This document shows positions 7,676 through 16,841 of a stretch of 64,000 nt of DNA, one piece after another. The stretch lies in NCBI GenBank assembly GCA_963700705.1, contig CAVOYQ010000021.1:62001-126000 (forward strand), given 5' to 3'. The position numbers and the translations under genes were made by a program. Position 1 is the stretch's first letter, and each line of letters opens with the position of its first letter. The DNA is from JAHEFT01 sp963700705 (GTDB lineage: Bacteria > Pseudomonadota > Gammaproteobacteria > Xanthomonadales > SZUA-36). The notes beneath the pieces were generated by a model. The model was not told the DNA's origin. It was given only the letters and a program-made list of their open reading frames with translations, and did no database searches.

Positions 7676-8848
7676 CACGGGAATCCCCCTTCAACAGGTC
7701 ACTCAGCAGGCCTTTTCCGCATTGCAGTCGGGTCAGGCCAGCAAGGCAAAGAGCCTGTTTGAAAAGATCGTTGCATCCGGCAAAGCCGATGATTCCCACT
7801 GGCTGGGCCTGGCTTATGCGTGTTCCCAAACCGGCGATGAAGCAAAAACTCTGGCTGCCGTGAACAAGGCGCTGGAATTGCAACCCAACAACATCAGGGC
7901 CGTGATCCTTAAGGCCGACAGCCTGGCTCGCCTGGAAAAGAAGGTCGAGTCCCTCAAATTCTATAAATACGCCCTGAGATTAATGGCGAACGCGCAAAAC
8001 ATCCCCACCGATATCCAGCAAGGCTTGGTAAGAGCCCAAACGGCATGTGACCTGCAAAAGGATGAATACCGGTCATTTTTAATGGAAAAACTGGCATCAG
8101 GTGGCTATTCGCCCGGTGCCGGCAGTCGCAGGTTCCAACAGTCGCTCGAACTGGCGCCTGGGTGACAAGGAAATTTTCTTTCAGCAACCGCGCCGCTACT
8201 TTTACCCGGGACTACCCCACATTCAATTCTACGAGCGGGAGCAGTTTGAATGGGTCGCTGAAATTGAAGAAAAAACAGATGAGATTCGTGATGAATTAAC
8301 CGCGGTGATGGACGACAGTTCCCGGTTTTCGCCCTATGTAAAGTCCGGAGACGCCCGGCTGGGGCAAAACAACCAGGGACTGGATGACAATCCCGACTGG
8401 GGCGCCCTGTTCCTTTGGGATTACGGCCGCCTGGTGACTGAGAACGCCTTGTTGTTCCCGAAAACCCTGAAAGCGCTGGAAGCGGCCCCGCTTCCGCAGA
8501 TTGCCCACCAGGCGCCGATGGCTCTGTTCTCCAAACTGGCTGCTGAAACGACGATCCCGCCACACAACGGTTTACTGAACACGCGACTGATTTGCCATCT
8601 GCCGATCATCGTGCCGGAACATTGCGGAGCGCTCAGGGTGGGCAACGAAGAACGGCCCTGGGTCGAAGGTGAAATGCTGATTTTTGATGACTCTATCGAA
8701 CACGCAGCATGGAACCGGAGCAAAAATGAGCGGGTTATTTTGCTTTTCGAAATCTGGCGACCGGAAATATACGGCGGACGAGCGCGAACTCATCACCGCC
8801 ATGCTCAAAGCGGTCGCGGAATTTTCTGAAACGCACGACGGCGCATGA
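7662..8848 (+). CDS. TPR/aspartyl-asparaginyl beta-hydroxylase family protein, interrupted by two frameshifts
   Basis: The first ~160 residues are TPR-like (ALQSGQASKAKSLFEKIV, AVNKALELQPNN). The rest is an AspH-type Fe(II)/2-oxoglutarate dioxygenase domain: EIFFQQPRRYFYPGLP, then PPHNGLLNTRLICHL and FDDSIEHAAWN with the two metal-binding His. The reading frame breaks twice. Near 8157 CTGGCGCCTGGGT has one extra base relative to the expected ...SLELALGDK, and near 8769 one extra base separates FEIWRPE from TADERELITAMLKAV. Both corrections restore the family C-terminus ending at TGA 8848. As written the gene would give a truncated TPR protein (stop 8165). TPR-AspH fusions hydroxylate Asp/Asn or peptides in known cases; the substrate here is unknown. 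Confidence 0.75.
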
Positions 8849-8917
8849 CACCGTCCGGAGCTTCCACGCCCGGCTTTCTGTAATTATACTCTCGCCAGTG
8901 CCCAGGATACTGCTCCC

Positions 8918-9508
8918 ATGAACCGGCTTTCCCACGCTCTGCGTATCAATCGACTCAACGCGGCCACCATCACATGGTGCTGTCTGCTTGCCGCTCTGTT
9001 GTATCCTGCTGAGCAGGTAAGCGCCTCGGAAGTCTGGATCGATGTCGATACCGGACAACACATCCTTTACGTCATGGACGGTGATCACATTCTGCGCCAG
9101 TTCGACAATATTTCCGTGGGCCGGAACGGCGCGGCGGCAAACCGGCTCCTGGGAGACCAGAAAACGCCGCTTGGAGAATACCGGGTGCTGCGCATCAATC
9201 GTGAAAGCCGTTTTCGCCTTTTTTTTGGCCTTGACTACCCGACGATGGACCAGGCCACGCGCGCTTTGCTGGCCGGCAATATCACTTCGGAGGATTGGCA
9301 GGCAATCAACCAGGCCCACCAGGAAGGAAGGGAGCCGCCTGCCACCACTCCGCTCGGTGGATATATCGGGATTCATGGCGTCGGCCAGGGTGACAGCCTC
9401 ATTCACGAAAACTATGACTGGACCGAAGGGTGCGTGGCGGTAAGCAACGAACAGGTGGATGAACTCGCATCGTTCATACAACTGGGTACGCGGGTGAAAT
9501 TTCGCTAA
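8918..9508 (+). CDS. L,D-transpeptidase (YkuD family)
   Basis: This is a 196-residue exported protein with a hydrophobic signal region at residues about 16-36 ending near VSASE. The YkuD catalytic signature is present as GGYIGIHGVGQGDSLIH (His about 153) and DWTEGCVAVSN (catalytic Cys about 172). The usual Arg after GCV is replaced by Ala, a variant seen in the YafK-like branch. The family forms or trims 3-3 crosslinks in peptidoglycan or attaches proteins to it in the periplasm. It is followed by a small lipoprotein and faces a second L,D-transpeptidase. Confidence 0.88.
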   Translation: MNRLSHALRINRLNAATITWCCLLAALLYPAEQVSASEVWIDVDTGQHILYVMDGDHILRQFDNISVGRNGAAANRLLGDQKTPLGEYRVLRINRESRFRLFFGLDYPTMDQATRALLAGNITSEDWQAINQAHQEGREPPATTPLGGYIGIHGVGQGDSLIHENYDWTEGCVAVSNEQVDELASFIQLGTRVKFR

Positions 9509-9531
9509 TTACCGAATAATTGATCTGTATG

Positions 9532-9560
9532 CTGTATTATCAGGCGCTATAAGCTATGAT
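9532..9560 (+). promoter_or_regulatory. Possible sigma-70 promoter for the alanine-rich lipoprotein
   Basis: CTGTAT at 9532-9537 and TATGAT at 9555-9560 are separated by 17 bases, about 80 bases upstream of the lipoprotein ATG. The -10 match is good and the -35 match poor. It lies in the 131-base gap after the L,D-transpeptidase gene, where an abundant lipoprotein would need its own promoter. Confidence 0.35.
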
Positions 9561-9639
9561 ACCCGCACATAATTCTGCCTGGCCTCAAGCCAGCGGATTT
9601 TATGGGGAAACGTCACACCATCTCATTGAAGGTATCATT

Positions 9640-9933
9640 ATGAAAAAGGCAAAATTTGGGCTTCTTTCCATTCTTGGCCTGACGCTGGTGCTCATGCTCA
9701 GCGGCTGCGCAACGACTAAAGAAGTACAGCAATTACGTGCAGACGTGCAAAAGAACTCTGAAATCGCCGCCAACGCACAGTCTACGGCAAATGCGGCCAT
9801 GAAAGAGGCGACAGCTGCCAGGGAAGCGGCACAACGCGCTGAAAAAGCAGCGATGGACGCAAAAGCAGCAGCCGAAGCAACCAACGCCAAGCTGGATAAC
9901 ATGTTCAAGAAAACCATGCAAAAATCCGGCTAA
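9640..9933 (+). CDS. Alanine-rich coiled-coil lipoprotein, Lpp/OprI-like
   Basis: A 97-residue product has a signal peptide and lipobox (LMLSGCATT, lipidated Cys at residue 24). An Ala-rich heptad helix follows (VQQLRADVQKNSEIAANAQS, then many AAREAAQRAEKAA steps), resembling the alanine-zipper trimers of Lpp and OprI. It differs from classical Lpp in ending MQKSG, not Lys, so the usual terminal Lys for covalent attachment to peptidoglycan is absent, although a Lys is third from the end. GAAGG lies about eight bases before the ATG. A strong terminator follows. Confidence 0.82.
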   Translation: MKKAKFGLLSILGLTLVLMLSGCATTKEVQQLRADVQKNSEIAANAQSTANAAMKEATAAREAAQRAEKAAMDAKAAAEATNAKLDNMFKKTMQKSG

Positions 9934-9975
9934 CGCAGGAACGGGTATTCAGACCCGAAATTTCTTTCCAGGAAG

Positions 9976-10004
9976 CGGGCCGTCAGTTGACGGCCCGTTT
10001 TTTT
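9976..10004 (+). terminator. Rho-independent terminator after the lipoprotein gene
   Basis: CGGGCCGTC and GACGGCCCG form a 9-bp GC-rich stem around AGTT and are followed by seven T residues on the plus strand. It ends the lipoprotein transcript; its T-run overlaps the stop of the convergent transpeptidase gene. Confidence 0.9.
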
Positions 10005-10941
10005 ATTCGTCGCGATAAGTTGAAATGGCTACCGGAACGCCACTCCGCTTCTCCAGCGCCTGGTCAAACTCTTCGCCCAGCAGCAGGAACGGCTTCTCGA
10101 TGGCAATTTCCACCATTTGGTCAAAGGCCATGTCCCTGAGGTTTGCATTTCCCGCACTGTCCTCTTCCAGTGGCGGGCTGACCTCGACGAACAGCGTATT
10201 CCCTTCCCAGCCGAATTTGACGGGCTGATTCAGGATTTGCACGGGGGTGCCAATCTGAACCGAGTGAAAAAGGTCTTCGATATCTTCAGGATACAGGCGA
10301 ACGCAACCATGGGTGGCGCGCATTCCGACCCCATACGGGCGATTGGTTCCATGGATCCGGTAACCCGGCAAATCCAGGTGAATGGAAAACTTTCCAAGCG
10401 GGTTTCTGGGGCCGGGCGGCACCACGGCAGGTAACGGATTACCGGCTTCCGCTGCTTCCTTACGTATGGACTCGGGCGGTCTCCAACTCGGGTTTTCCAC
10501 TTTGCCGGTCACCCGGGTTGTGCCCAGTGGCGTTTGCCAGTCCATCCGGCCAATGCTCACCGGGTAGGTAATCACTTCGCATTCCTGGCCTTCAGAACAG
10601 GGTTTCGGAAAATAGTACAAGCGCATTTCCGGGACGTTCAGCACGATTCCCTGGCGCTTGGCCTTGGGCAAAATATGGCGCCTCGGCAGCAAAACCTCCG
10701 TACCGGGAGCAAGCAGCCAGAATTCCACGCCGGGGTTGGCGTTGCGTATCTCTTCGTGGCCCAGGTTGAAATCGCGTGCCACATCAGCCAGGGTTTCCTG
10801 GTTACTGACAATAAGCGTTTCCACGCTTCCGACCAGATCCCCGCCTTCAGGCGGGATTGTATAAACCTGGGCCTGCGCGACAGGCAGCAGTGCGCCGGCC
10901 GGCAAAATAAGTGAAACAAAAAAGATCCGATAAATTTTCAT
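10003..10941 (-). CDS. L,D-transpeptidase with LysM-like N-terminus (ErfK/YbiS type)
   Basis: The 312-residue product has a signal peptide (IFFVSLILPAGALLPVAQAQ), a LysM-like segment (NQETLADVARDFNLGHEEI, NANPGVEFWLLAPGTEVLLP) and a YkuD catalytic domain. The domain contains YRIHGTNRPYGVGMRATHGC, with the canonical HGCVRLYPED at about residues 211-220. E. coli YbiS, ErfK and YcfS of this type attach Braun lipoprotein to peptidoglycan. Being convergent with a Lpp-like gene, it could act on that lipoprotein (inference). The C-terminal ~60 residues are an extra acidic helical extension. Confidence 0.9.
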   Translation of the reverse strand: MKIYRIFFVSLILPAGALLPVAQAQVYTIPPEGGDLVGSVETLIVSNQETLADVARDFNLGHEEIRNANPGVEFWLLAPGTEVLLPRRHILPKAKRQGIVLNVPEMRLYYFPKPCSEGQECEVITYPVSIGRMDWQTPLGTTRVTGKVENPSWRPPESIRKEAAEAGNPLPAVVPPGPRNPLGKFSIHLDLPGYRIHGTNRPYGVGMRATHGCVRLYPEDIEDLFHSVQIGTPVQILNQPVKFGWEGNTLFVEVSPPLEEDSAGNANLRDMAFDQMVEIAIEKPFLLLGEEFDQALEKRSGVPVAISTYRDE

Positions 10942-11020
10942 AGGCTAATTGTAACTTCTGTCAGGGTCGCTCACCGCACCAAATTCAACTTTTACGAGAG
11001 CTTGTCCGGCAACAGTCCCT

Positions 11021-11903
11021 TCAGCGGAAATCATAGAAAGGCGCTACCCCTTCCGGCTGCGCTTTGAAGCGTCGGTAGCTCCAAAGGTACTGGGCCGGAT
11101 CGATCGCAACGCAATGCTCGATCATCCGGTTCATTGCCGTCAAGGCCGTGTCGAGGTCTTCGGAATAAATTTCCGGGTCAGCGGGTAACAGGTGCACCTT
11201 GAAGCGCCCGCCCGGAAGCCGTTCACAAACCGTGGCGAAAACGATACTGTCAGCGCGCCTGGCCAAGCGCGGAACCAGGTCAGAAGTAAGGGCCGGGTTT
11301 CCGAAAAAGGGTATGAACCTGCCTTTTCCCGCGGGCGGTTGCTGATCGGGAAGGACGCCCGCGGCTTTGCCGGCCCGGAGATGAGAGTACAGTTGCAACA
11401 GCCCGGTAGTGGTTGCAGGTATCAGCGTACCGCCCCCTTTGCTGCGCCGCTCTATGCAGGGCTTTTTCCAGGCCGGGATTTGAAGGCGGCTTATACAGTA
11501 TCGCCACGTCGCCAATCGCCTGGAGGTATATCCCCAGGTACTCCCAGGCGCCAAAATGCGGCGCCAGCACCAGCAGGCCTTTCCCGCTGGCTTTTGCATC
11601 CAGGAACAATTCCAGGTTGGTCACTCCGTCGCAATGGGATTCCAGCTTGTCTCGCGACCAGTACCAGTTATGCCCCGCCTCCAGGATCGAACAGAGATAA
11701 TGTTGAAAGCTGGCCCTCGCCAGTCGACCCCGCTCGGCGGCGTCCATTTCCGGATAACACCGTTCCAGGTTTCGTTCCGTGGTGTGCCGCTTGACCGGTG
11801 ACAGCCGCATCAGCAGGCCAGCGCCTTTTTCCGACAGCCGGTAGGGCATACCCGCGGGTAACAGGTAGAGCATCCAAAGAAAAAATTTAACCAGGTAGAC
11901 CAT
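11021..11903 (-). CDS. Lipid A-type lysophospholipid acyltransferase (LpxL/HtrB family), one frameshift
   Basis: The N-terminal part (YLVKFFLWMLYLLPAGMPYR) contains a membrane helix, and APHFGAWEYLG supplies the HX4E acyltransferase motif. The C-terminal part has GVLPDQQPPAGKGRFIPFFG, the conserved region after it, and DPAQYLWSYRRFK. The two halves are in different frames. A run of five G near 11436 has one base more than needed to join AAQQRG to GTLIPATTT. With that repaired the product is about 293 residues, normal for the family, which transfers a secondary acyl chain to lipid A at the inner membrane. As written it would stop early and lose half the domain. Confidence 0.82.
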
Positions 11904-12004
11904 GGGAATTCATGAATGATTGCGCTCAGTGTTTGGCCTGCTGGAAGACCCTTCGCTTCAGGGACGGGCCGAACAGCGACACGGAAAACAGTGAGTTTAA
12001 GGTG

Positions 12005-12232
12005 TTATTCCGGATTTAGCACCAGTGACCTGCCCTTTGGAGTGAGCCGGTAACTCATGCGTATCATTTCAAGGGGAAGCCAGAGTTGTGGAACCCGCTC
12101 GACCAGCCCCAGGGATTCCAGGTGCAGCATGGCATGCTCGATGTCCGAATTGATGGTCAATCGGGTACCCGACTGCGCCAGTCGCTTGAGGCATTCACGT
12201 TCGGTGGCGGACAGGTTCAACACGGCGTTCAA
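12005..12232 (-). CDS. Small winged-helix-like protein downstream of trkA
   Basis: A 75-residue product (LSATERECLKRLAQSGTRLT, HLESLGLVERVPQLW, SYRLTPKGRSLVL) has the helix-helix-wing pattern of a MarR/HTH-like fold. Its TTG start overlaps the trkA stop as TTGA, so it is probably translated with trkA. It has no catalytic motif, and its function is unknown. Confidence 0.55.
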   Translation of the reverse strand: MNAVLNLSATERECLKRLAQSGTRLTINSDIEHAMLHLESLGLVERVPQLWLPLEMIRMSYRLTPKGRSLVLNPE

Positions 12233-13602
12233 ATAAAGGACGTGGCTACGCGGAACAGGCGCTCGACTTTTTCCACGTGCGCCTTGTCGGCCATAAAGAT
12301 AATCACCTGGTCATCGGTTTCGATCACGGTTTCACCATTCGGGATCAGCAAGGTGTTTTGGCGCAAAATCGCGCAGATCGAAACCTCGTCGCCGAACGGC
12401 AAATCACGGATCGCCCGGCCTACGGCCTGGGACTTGGTGCGGTCTCCATGGGCAATGAGCTCGATGACCTCGGCAGTTCCATGACGGAGTGAGTAAACGT
12501 TGACGATGTCGCCACGTCTCATGTGGGAAAGGATCGCTCCGATGGTCACCTGGGAAGGAGAAATCGCGATATCGATGCTGGATTGCTCGGCAATCGATGC
12601 ATGCGCGTGGTTATTGACGATTGCCAGCGTTTTATGGGCGCCCAGGTGTTTCGCCAGCATTGCCGAAACGATATTGGTCTTGTCGGCGTTGGTCATGGCA
12701 CAAAAGACATCGGCATCTTCGATGCCCTGCGCTTTCAGAAATTCCGGGTCGGTGGAATCCCCGGTGAGAACAATCGTACTGCGCAACGACCCGGCCAGCT
12801 GCCAGCAACGCGCCGGGTCGCGTTCAATGATCTTGACATGGTGATCCGGCTCGATGATTTCTGCGAGGCGTTTACCGAGGTTGCCTCCGCCTGCGATGAT
12901 GATCCTGCGCCTGGTCAGGTCCGCCGTGTAGAAACCGGACAACACCCGTTTCACATCCCGCCGCGCAGCCACGAAATAAACTTCGTCTTCGGCGTTGAAC
13001 ACAAGATCACCCGTGGGAGGTATCGCCTGGCCTTTTCGAAACAGGGCCGCGATCCTGGTCTTGGAAATCCCGACCCAGCCGGAAAGATCGCTGATTTTAC
13101 TGCCAACCAGGGGAGCGCCCTGCTGTACCCTGACCCCAAGCATTTGCGCTTTTTCCGCGGCGATGTCAAAAACTTCCAGCGAACCGGGATATTCGATCAG
13201 ATGTTGCATCATCTTGGTGACCATCTGTTCCGGGTTGATGACGAAGTCGACCGGCATCCCGGTGGGCTTGAACAGCTGGGGCTGATCCAGGTAGTCAAAC
13301 GACCGGACCCGGGCCAGCCGCAGCGGTGTCTTAAACAGCGAGTAAGCGACCTGGCAGGCGATCATATTGGTTTCGTCATCATTGGTGACGGCAAATATGA
13401 GGTCTGCGTCTTCGATCCCGGCACGGTAGAGCACGCTTGGATGGGAAGCGTGTCCGACCACTGTTCGAATATCCAGCCGTTGCTGGAGTTCGGTCAGCAA
13501 GCCCGGCTGCAGATCAACGACCGTGATGTCGTTTTCTTCAGTGGCCATTGATTCCGCAACGGTTTTTCCGACCTGTCCCGCACCGAGGATGATGATTTTC
13601 AT
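12229..13602 (-). CDS. trkA: TrkA, K+ uptake gating subunit
   Basis: The 457-residue cytoplasmic protein has two tandem RCK modules. Each starts with a Rossmann nucleotide loop: KIIILGAGQVGKTVAESM at the N-terminus and RRIIIAGGGNLGKRLAEII at about residue 232. Each ends in a TrkA_C domain (RVQQGAPLVGSKISDL; then DLPFGDEVSICAILR). Length equals that of E. coli TrkA (458). TrkA binds NAD(H) or ATP/ADP and controls the TrkH channel encoded 30 bases upstream in the same operon. Confidence 0.95.
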   Translation of the reverse strand: MKIIILGAGQVGKTVAESMATEENDITVVDLQPGLLTELQQRLDIRTVVGHASHPSVLYRAGIEDADLIFAVTNDDETNMIACQVAYSLFKTPLRLARVRSFDYLDQPQLFKPTGMPVDFVINPEQMVTKMMQHLIEYPGSLEVFDIAAEKAQMLGVRVQQGAPLVGSKISDLSGWVGISKTRIAALFRKGQAIPPTGDLVFNAEDEVYFVAARRDVKRVLSGFYTADLTRRRIIIAGGGNLGKRLAEIIEPDHHVKIIERDPARCWQLAGSLRSTIVLTGDSTDPEFLKAQGIEDADVFCAMTNADKTNIVSAMLAKHLGAHKTLAIVNNHAHASIAEQSSIDIAISPSQVTIGAILSHMRRGDIVNVYSLRHGTAEVIELIAHGDRTKSQAVGRAIRDLPFGDEVSICAILRQNTLLIPNGETVIETDDQVIIFMADKAHVEKVERLFRVATSFI

Positions 13603-13632
13603 ATTTGCACCCAGTTCATTCCCTTGCGTTTC

Positions 13633-15078
13633 TCAGTACCGCCAATATGCCGGCAGGAACAGAATCAAAAGCGTGAAAACTTCTAACCGTCCAAAAATCA
13701 TTCCAAAGATACCCAGCCATTTGACGACCGGTCCGACCGTGGCAAAGGTGGTGGCGACGTCTCCCATACCGGGGCCCAGGAGGTTGATCGTTGCGACCAC
13801 GGCCCCGAAAGCCGACTCGAGATTCAGCCCGGCGGCCATCATGGCCACGGTCAGCGCCAGTGCGGTCAGGAAATACAGCACCCAGAATCCCAGGACGGAA
13901 AACAGGATGTCCTCCGCGATGGGCCGATCACCCAGCTTGATCACGGTGACCGAATGGGGATAGGCCAGGCCAAAAAGCTGGCGGATACCCAGCTTGAGCA
14001 CCAGCAGCAAACGAATGACCTTGATCCCGCCTGCCGTCGATCCCGCACACCCACCGGTGAATGACAGCATGACCAGCACGAGCGGGACGTGAAGAGGCCA
14101 TTCCGAAAAGGTGGCTGTTGTAAATCCAGTGCTGGTCAATATGGAAGCCGTCTGAAAAGCAGACTGGCGCAGAGACTCCCAAAACCCTGTATAGGTATTT
14201 GTCAGGTAGAGGCTAAAGGCGACCAGCAGCGTGGACCAGAAAAAAATCCGTCCGTAGCTTCGGACCTCGGGGTCGCCGACAAAGGGCGCGATGCTGAGGC
14301 GCCTGAAGGCAACAAAATGGATCGCGAAATTTATGCCGCCGGCCAGCATGAAAAATATCGCGATCGTTTCAATCAGTTGACTGTTAAAGTAAGCCATGCT
14401 CTCGTCGTGAGGCGAAAATCCACCGGTTGAAATGGTCGTGAACGCATGCCCGATGGCATCAAACGGGGACATGCCGGCCAACCAGAAAGCCATGGCGCAG
14501 GCTACCGTGAGCCCCACGTAGATGGACCAGAGCGCCCGTCCGGTCGCTGCAATCCGCGGCGTGAGCTTTTCATGCTTGGCGACCCCGGATGCTTCCGCCT
14601 GGAACAGCTGCATGCCGCCGACACCCAGCCAGGGCAGAATCGCAACGGCGAGGACGATGATCCCCATGCCTCCGATCCACTGGGTTTGCTGCCGGTGATA
14701 GAGAATGGATGGTGGAAGCACGTCCAGGCCAATAATGACGGTAGAGCCGGTCGTGGTAAATCCGGAAACGGATTCGAACATGGCGTCTGTGAGGCCCAGG
14801 TGGAGACCCAGAATAAAGGGCAGTGAACCGATCACGCCAAGGATGACCCAGATCAGCGTAACCGTAAGGAATCCGTCCCGAACCGAAAGATCGTCCCGCT
14901 TCTGCGTTACCGGAAACCAAAGCATGGCGCCTGCCAGCAATGCCAGGATAAATGACCAGCTGAACACGCCCCATTCACCGTCGGCATAAAACAACGACAC
15001 CACCAGCGAGGGGATAAAACTCAGGCTGTACATCATCACCAGGATGCCGCACAGTCTGATTACGGCGCTCTTGTGCAT
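13633..15078 (-). CDS. trkH: TrkH/TrkG family K+ transporter
   Basis: The 481-residue inner membrane protein has four repeated pore motifs carrying the selectivity-filter glycines: SGFTTTGSTVI, FTTISTGGFSPHDES, STGFTTATFSEW and NLLGPGMGD. The cytoplasmic loop segments and multiple membrane helices are as expected, and length matches E. coli TrkH (483). It is the first gene of a trkH-trkA-wHTH operon and is divergent from a Kdp-like two-component system across a 263-base intergenic region, which probably holds both promoters. Confidence 0.94.
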   Translation of the reverse strand: MHKSAVIRLCGILVMMYSLSFIPSLVVSLFYADGEWGVFSWSFILALLAGAMLWFPVTQKRDDLSVRDGFLTVTLIWVILGVIGSLPFILGLHLGLTDAMFESVSGFTTTGSTVIIGLDVLPPSILYHRQQTQWIGGMGIIVLAVAILPWLGVGGMQLFQAEASGVAKHEKLTPRIAATGRALWSIYVGLTVACAMAFWLAGMSPFDAIGHAFTTISTGGFSPHDESMAYFNSQLIETIAIFFMLAGGINFAIHFVAFRRLSIAPFVGDPEVRSYGRIFFWSTLLVAFSLYLTNTYTGFWESLRQSAFQTASILTSTGFTTATFSEWPLHVPLVLVMLSFTGGCAGSTAGGIKVIRLLLVLKLGIRQLFGLAYPHSVTVIKLGDRPIAEDILFSVLGFWVLYFLTALALTVAMMAAGLNLESAFGAVVATINLLGPGMGDVATTFATVGPVVKWLGIFGMIFGRLEVFTLLILFLPAYWRY

Positions 15079-15341
15079 ATCAGGCCCCGAATTTTCCGGC
15101 GTTCGTTACCAACAAGGCTGCTGACAACGCACATCGCCGGGAACGGCGGGGTATGATATTGCCTGTCAATTGTCGGGTGCTGATGCACGATGCCATGGTT
15201 GGTGACATGTTATTACCGGGTTGATGTGTCGAGGGGTTGGCTGCAGTTTTCTGCGCGTATTTTGGACATTATTATCCCTCGCTGCAGTTACCGGGTCACA
15301 TAAAGAAGGTGTAAGATTTTTATGGAATTTTTACTTTCCTG

Positions 15342-16837
15342 ATGGGTTTGGCACGCAGGGATTTGCCGGTTGCAAGAACGGTCGTTCTGTACCTCGGTGC
15401 AGCAATCGTGGTGCTGGCGACCACGGGGCTCGCCTACCTGCTCCATCGCCTGATGCCGCACGCCAACCTGTCACTGCTGTTCCTGACCGGCATCCTGATC
15501 GTAGCCGCCGGCGCCGGCCTGGGTCCTTCCTTGCTGGCCAGCGTTTTGAGCTTCCTGGCGTTCAACTATTTCTTCACCGGGCCGCTCTACACCCTCCAGG
15601 TAGCCGACGACGGGGACCTGGCAACGCTCGGTTTTTTCCTGTTGATCGCGGCGATTACCGGAAGCCTGGCGGCCCGCATGCACCGTGAAATCCGGCAGCG
15701 AATGGCCTCCCTGCAGAGAATGTCCAGGCTCTATGTATTTATCCGGCAAATGTCCTCGACGGTCGAAAGCGCGTCAGCACAGGAAATCCTGGCCGAGCAC
15801 CTGCACTCGGCCCTGAACTGCTGGAATTTCCATCCTGATTTCAGAGTCCGGAACGACTCCGGAAATCCGGGCCTGTGCCGGCCAACCCGCCGAGCTTTCG
15901 GCGGTTGAGATCGAAACTGCGTGGTCCCGGCAACCCGCCACCATGTTGGAAAAGCGGGCGATGGACGTTCATCCCGCTGGCCACCAGCCGGGGTCTCGTG
16001 GGTCTGGCCGCCATTGAGGCACACCTGGACACCGGGCAGGCTGATTCCGCCCGCAGCATGTGTGAACAGGCCGGCGTGGTCATCGACCGCACCCAGTTGG
16101 CGAGGGATCTGGAAGAGACCCGGGTAATTTACGAAACCGAACAACTCAGATCCGCACTTCTGTCTTCGGTATCGCACGACCTGCGTACGCCATTGGCGTC
16201 AATTATCGGTTCCACCACCAGCCTGCTCGAGTATGGCGAATCGTTTTCCCCGGGCGATCGCAGGGAATTACTGCAGACCGTGGTTGAAGAATCTCAACGG
16301 CTGGACCGGCACATTCAGAACCTGCTGGACATGACGCGTATCGGCAAGGGCGGGCTCAAATTACGGCGCGATTGGGTCGACCTGCACGATATGGTGTCCA
16401 GCGCCCTCGGCCGGTTACGGGCCGAATTGAAAGACATCCAGGTCGATATTGAAATGTCGTCGCAGTTGCCGTTGGTGTGGGTCCACGGCGTCCTGATCGA
16501 GCAAGCCCTGGTGAACCTGCTGGACAACGCCATCCGCTTTTCACCGGCTGGAGGCCGTATTTCCATATTGGCCCGAACCAACGGCGAGACCATTGAAATT
16601 GACGTGTGCGACCAGGGTCCCGGCATTCCGGTTTCCGAAAGGGAGGTGATCTTCGATATGTTTTATACCGCGCGGCAGGGTGACCGCGGCAAGAACCAGG
16701 GTACCGGACTGGGATTGACGATTTGCAGGGGGATGATTGGCGCACACCACGGATCCGTCACCGCCCTGCCCGGGCCGGAAGAACGTGGCACTTGCATGCG
16801 GATCAGCCTGCCGATCGAAGGAAAAGACGAAGCCTGA
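15342..16837 (+). CDS. Short KdpD-like sensor histidine kinase, two frameshifts
   Basis: The product begins with four membrane helices of the DUF4118 type (TVVLYLGAAIVVLATTGLAY, NLSLLFLTGILIVAAGAGLG, FFLLIAAITGSL). A GAF region, a HisKA helix (LLSSVSHDLRTPLASIIGST, phospho-accepting His) and a HATPase domain follow (NLLDNAIRFSP, DQGPGIP, GTGLGLTIC). It lacks the ~400-residue N-terminal KdpD and USP domains that sense K+ and c-di-AMP in E. coli KdpD. The GAF part needs two one-base corrections, near 15830 and near 15940, to read ISESGTTPEIRACAGQPAEL and then RWTFIPLATSRGL continuously. The response regulator starts five bases downstream. No kdpFABC genes are in the window, so the nearby trkHA operon is a plausible target. 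Confidence 0.8.
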
Positions 16838-16841
16838 AACC

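Noticed and set aside
12523..13551. Long rightward open frame of 342 codons
   Set aside because: Antisense to trkA, whose two RCK modules are complete.
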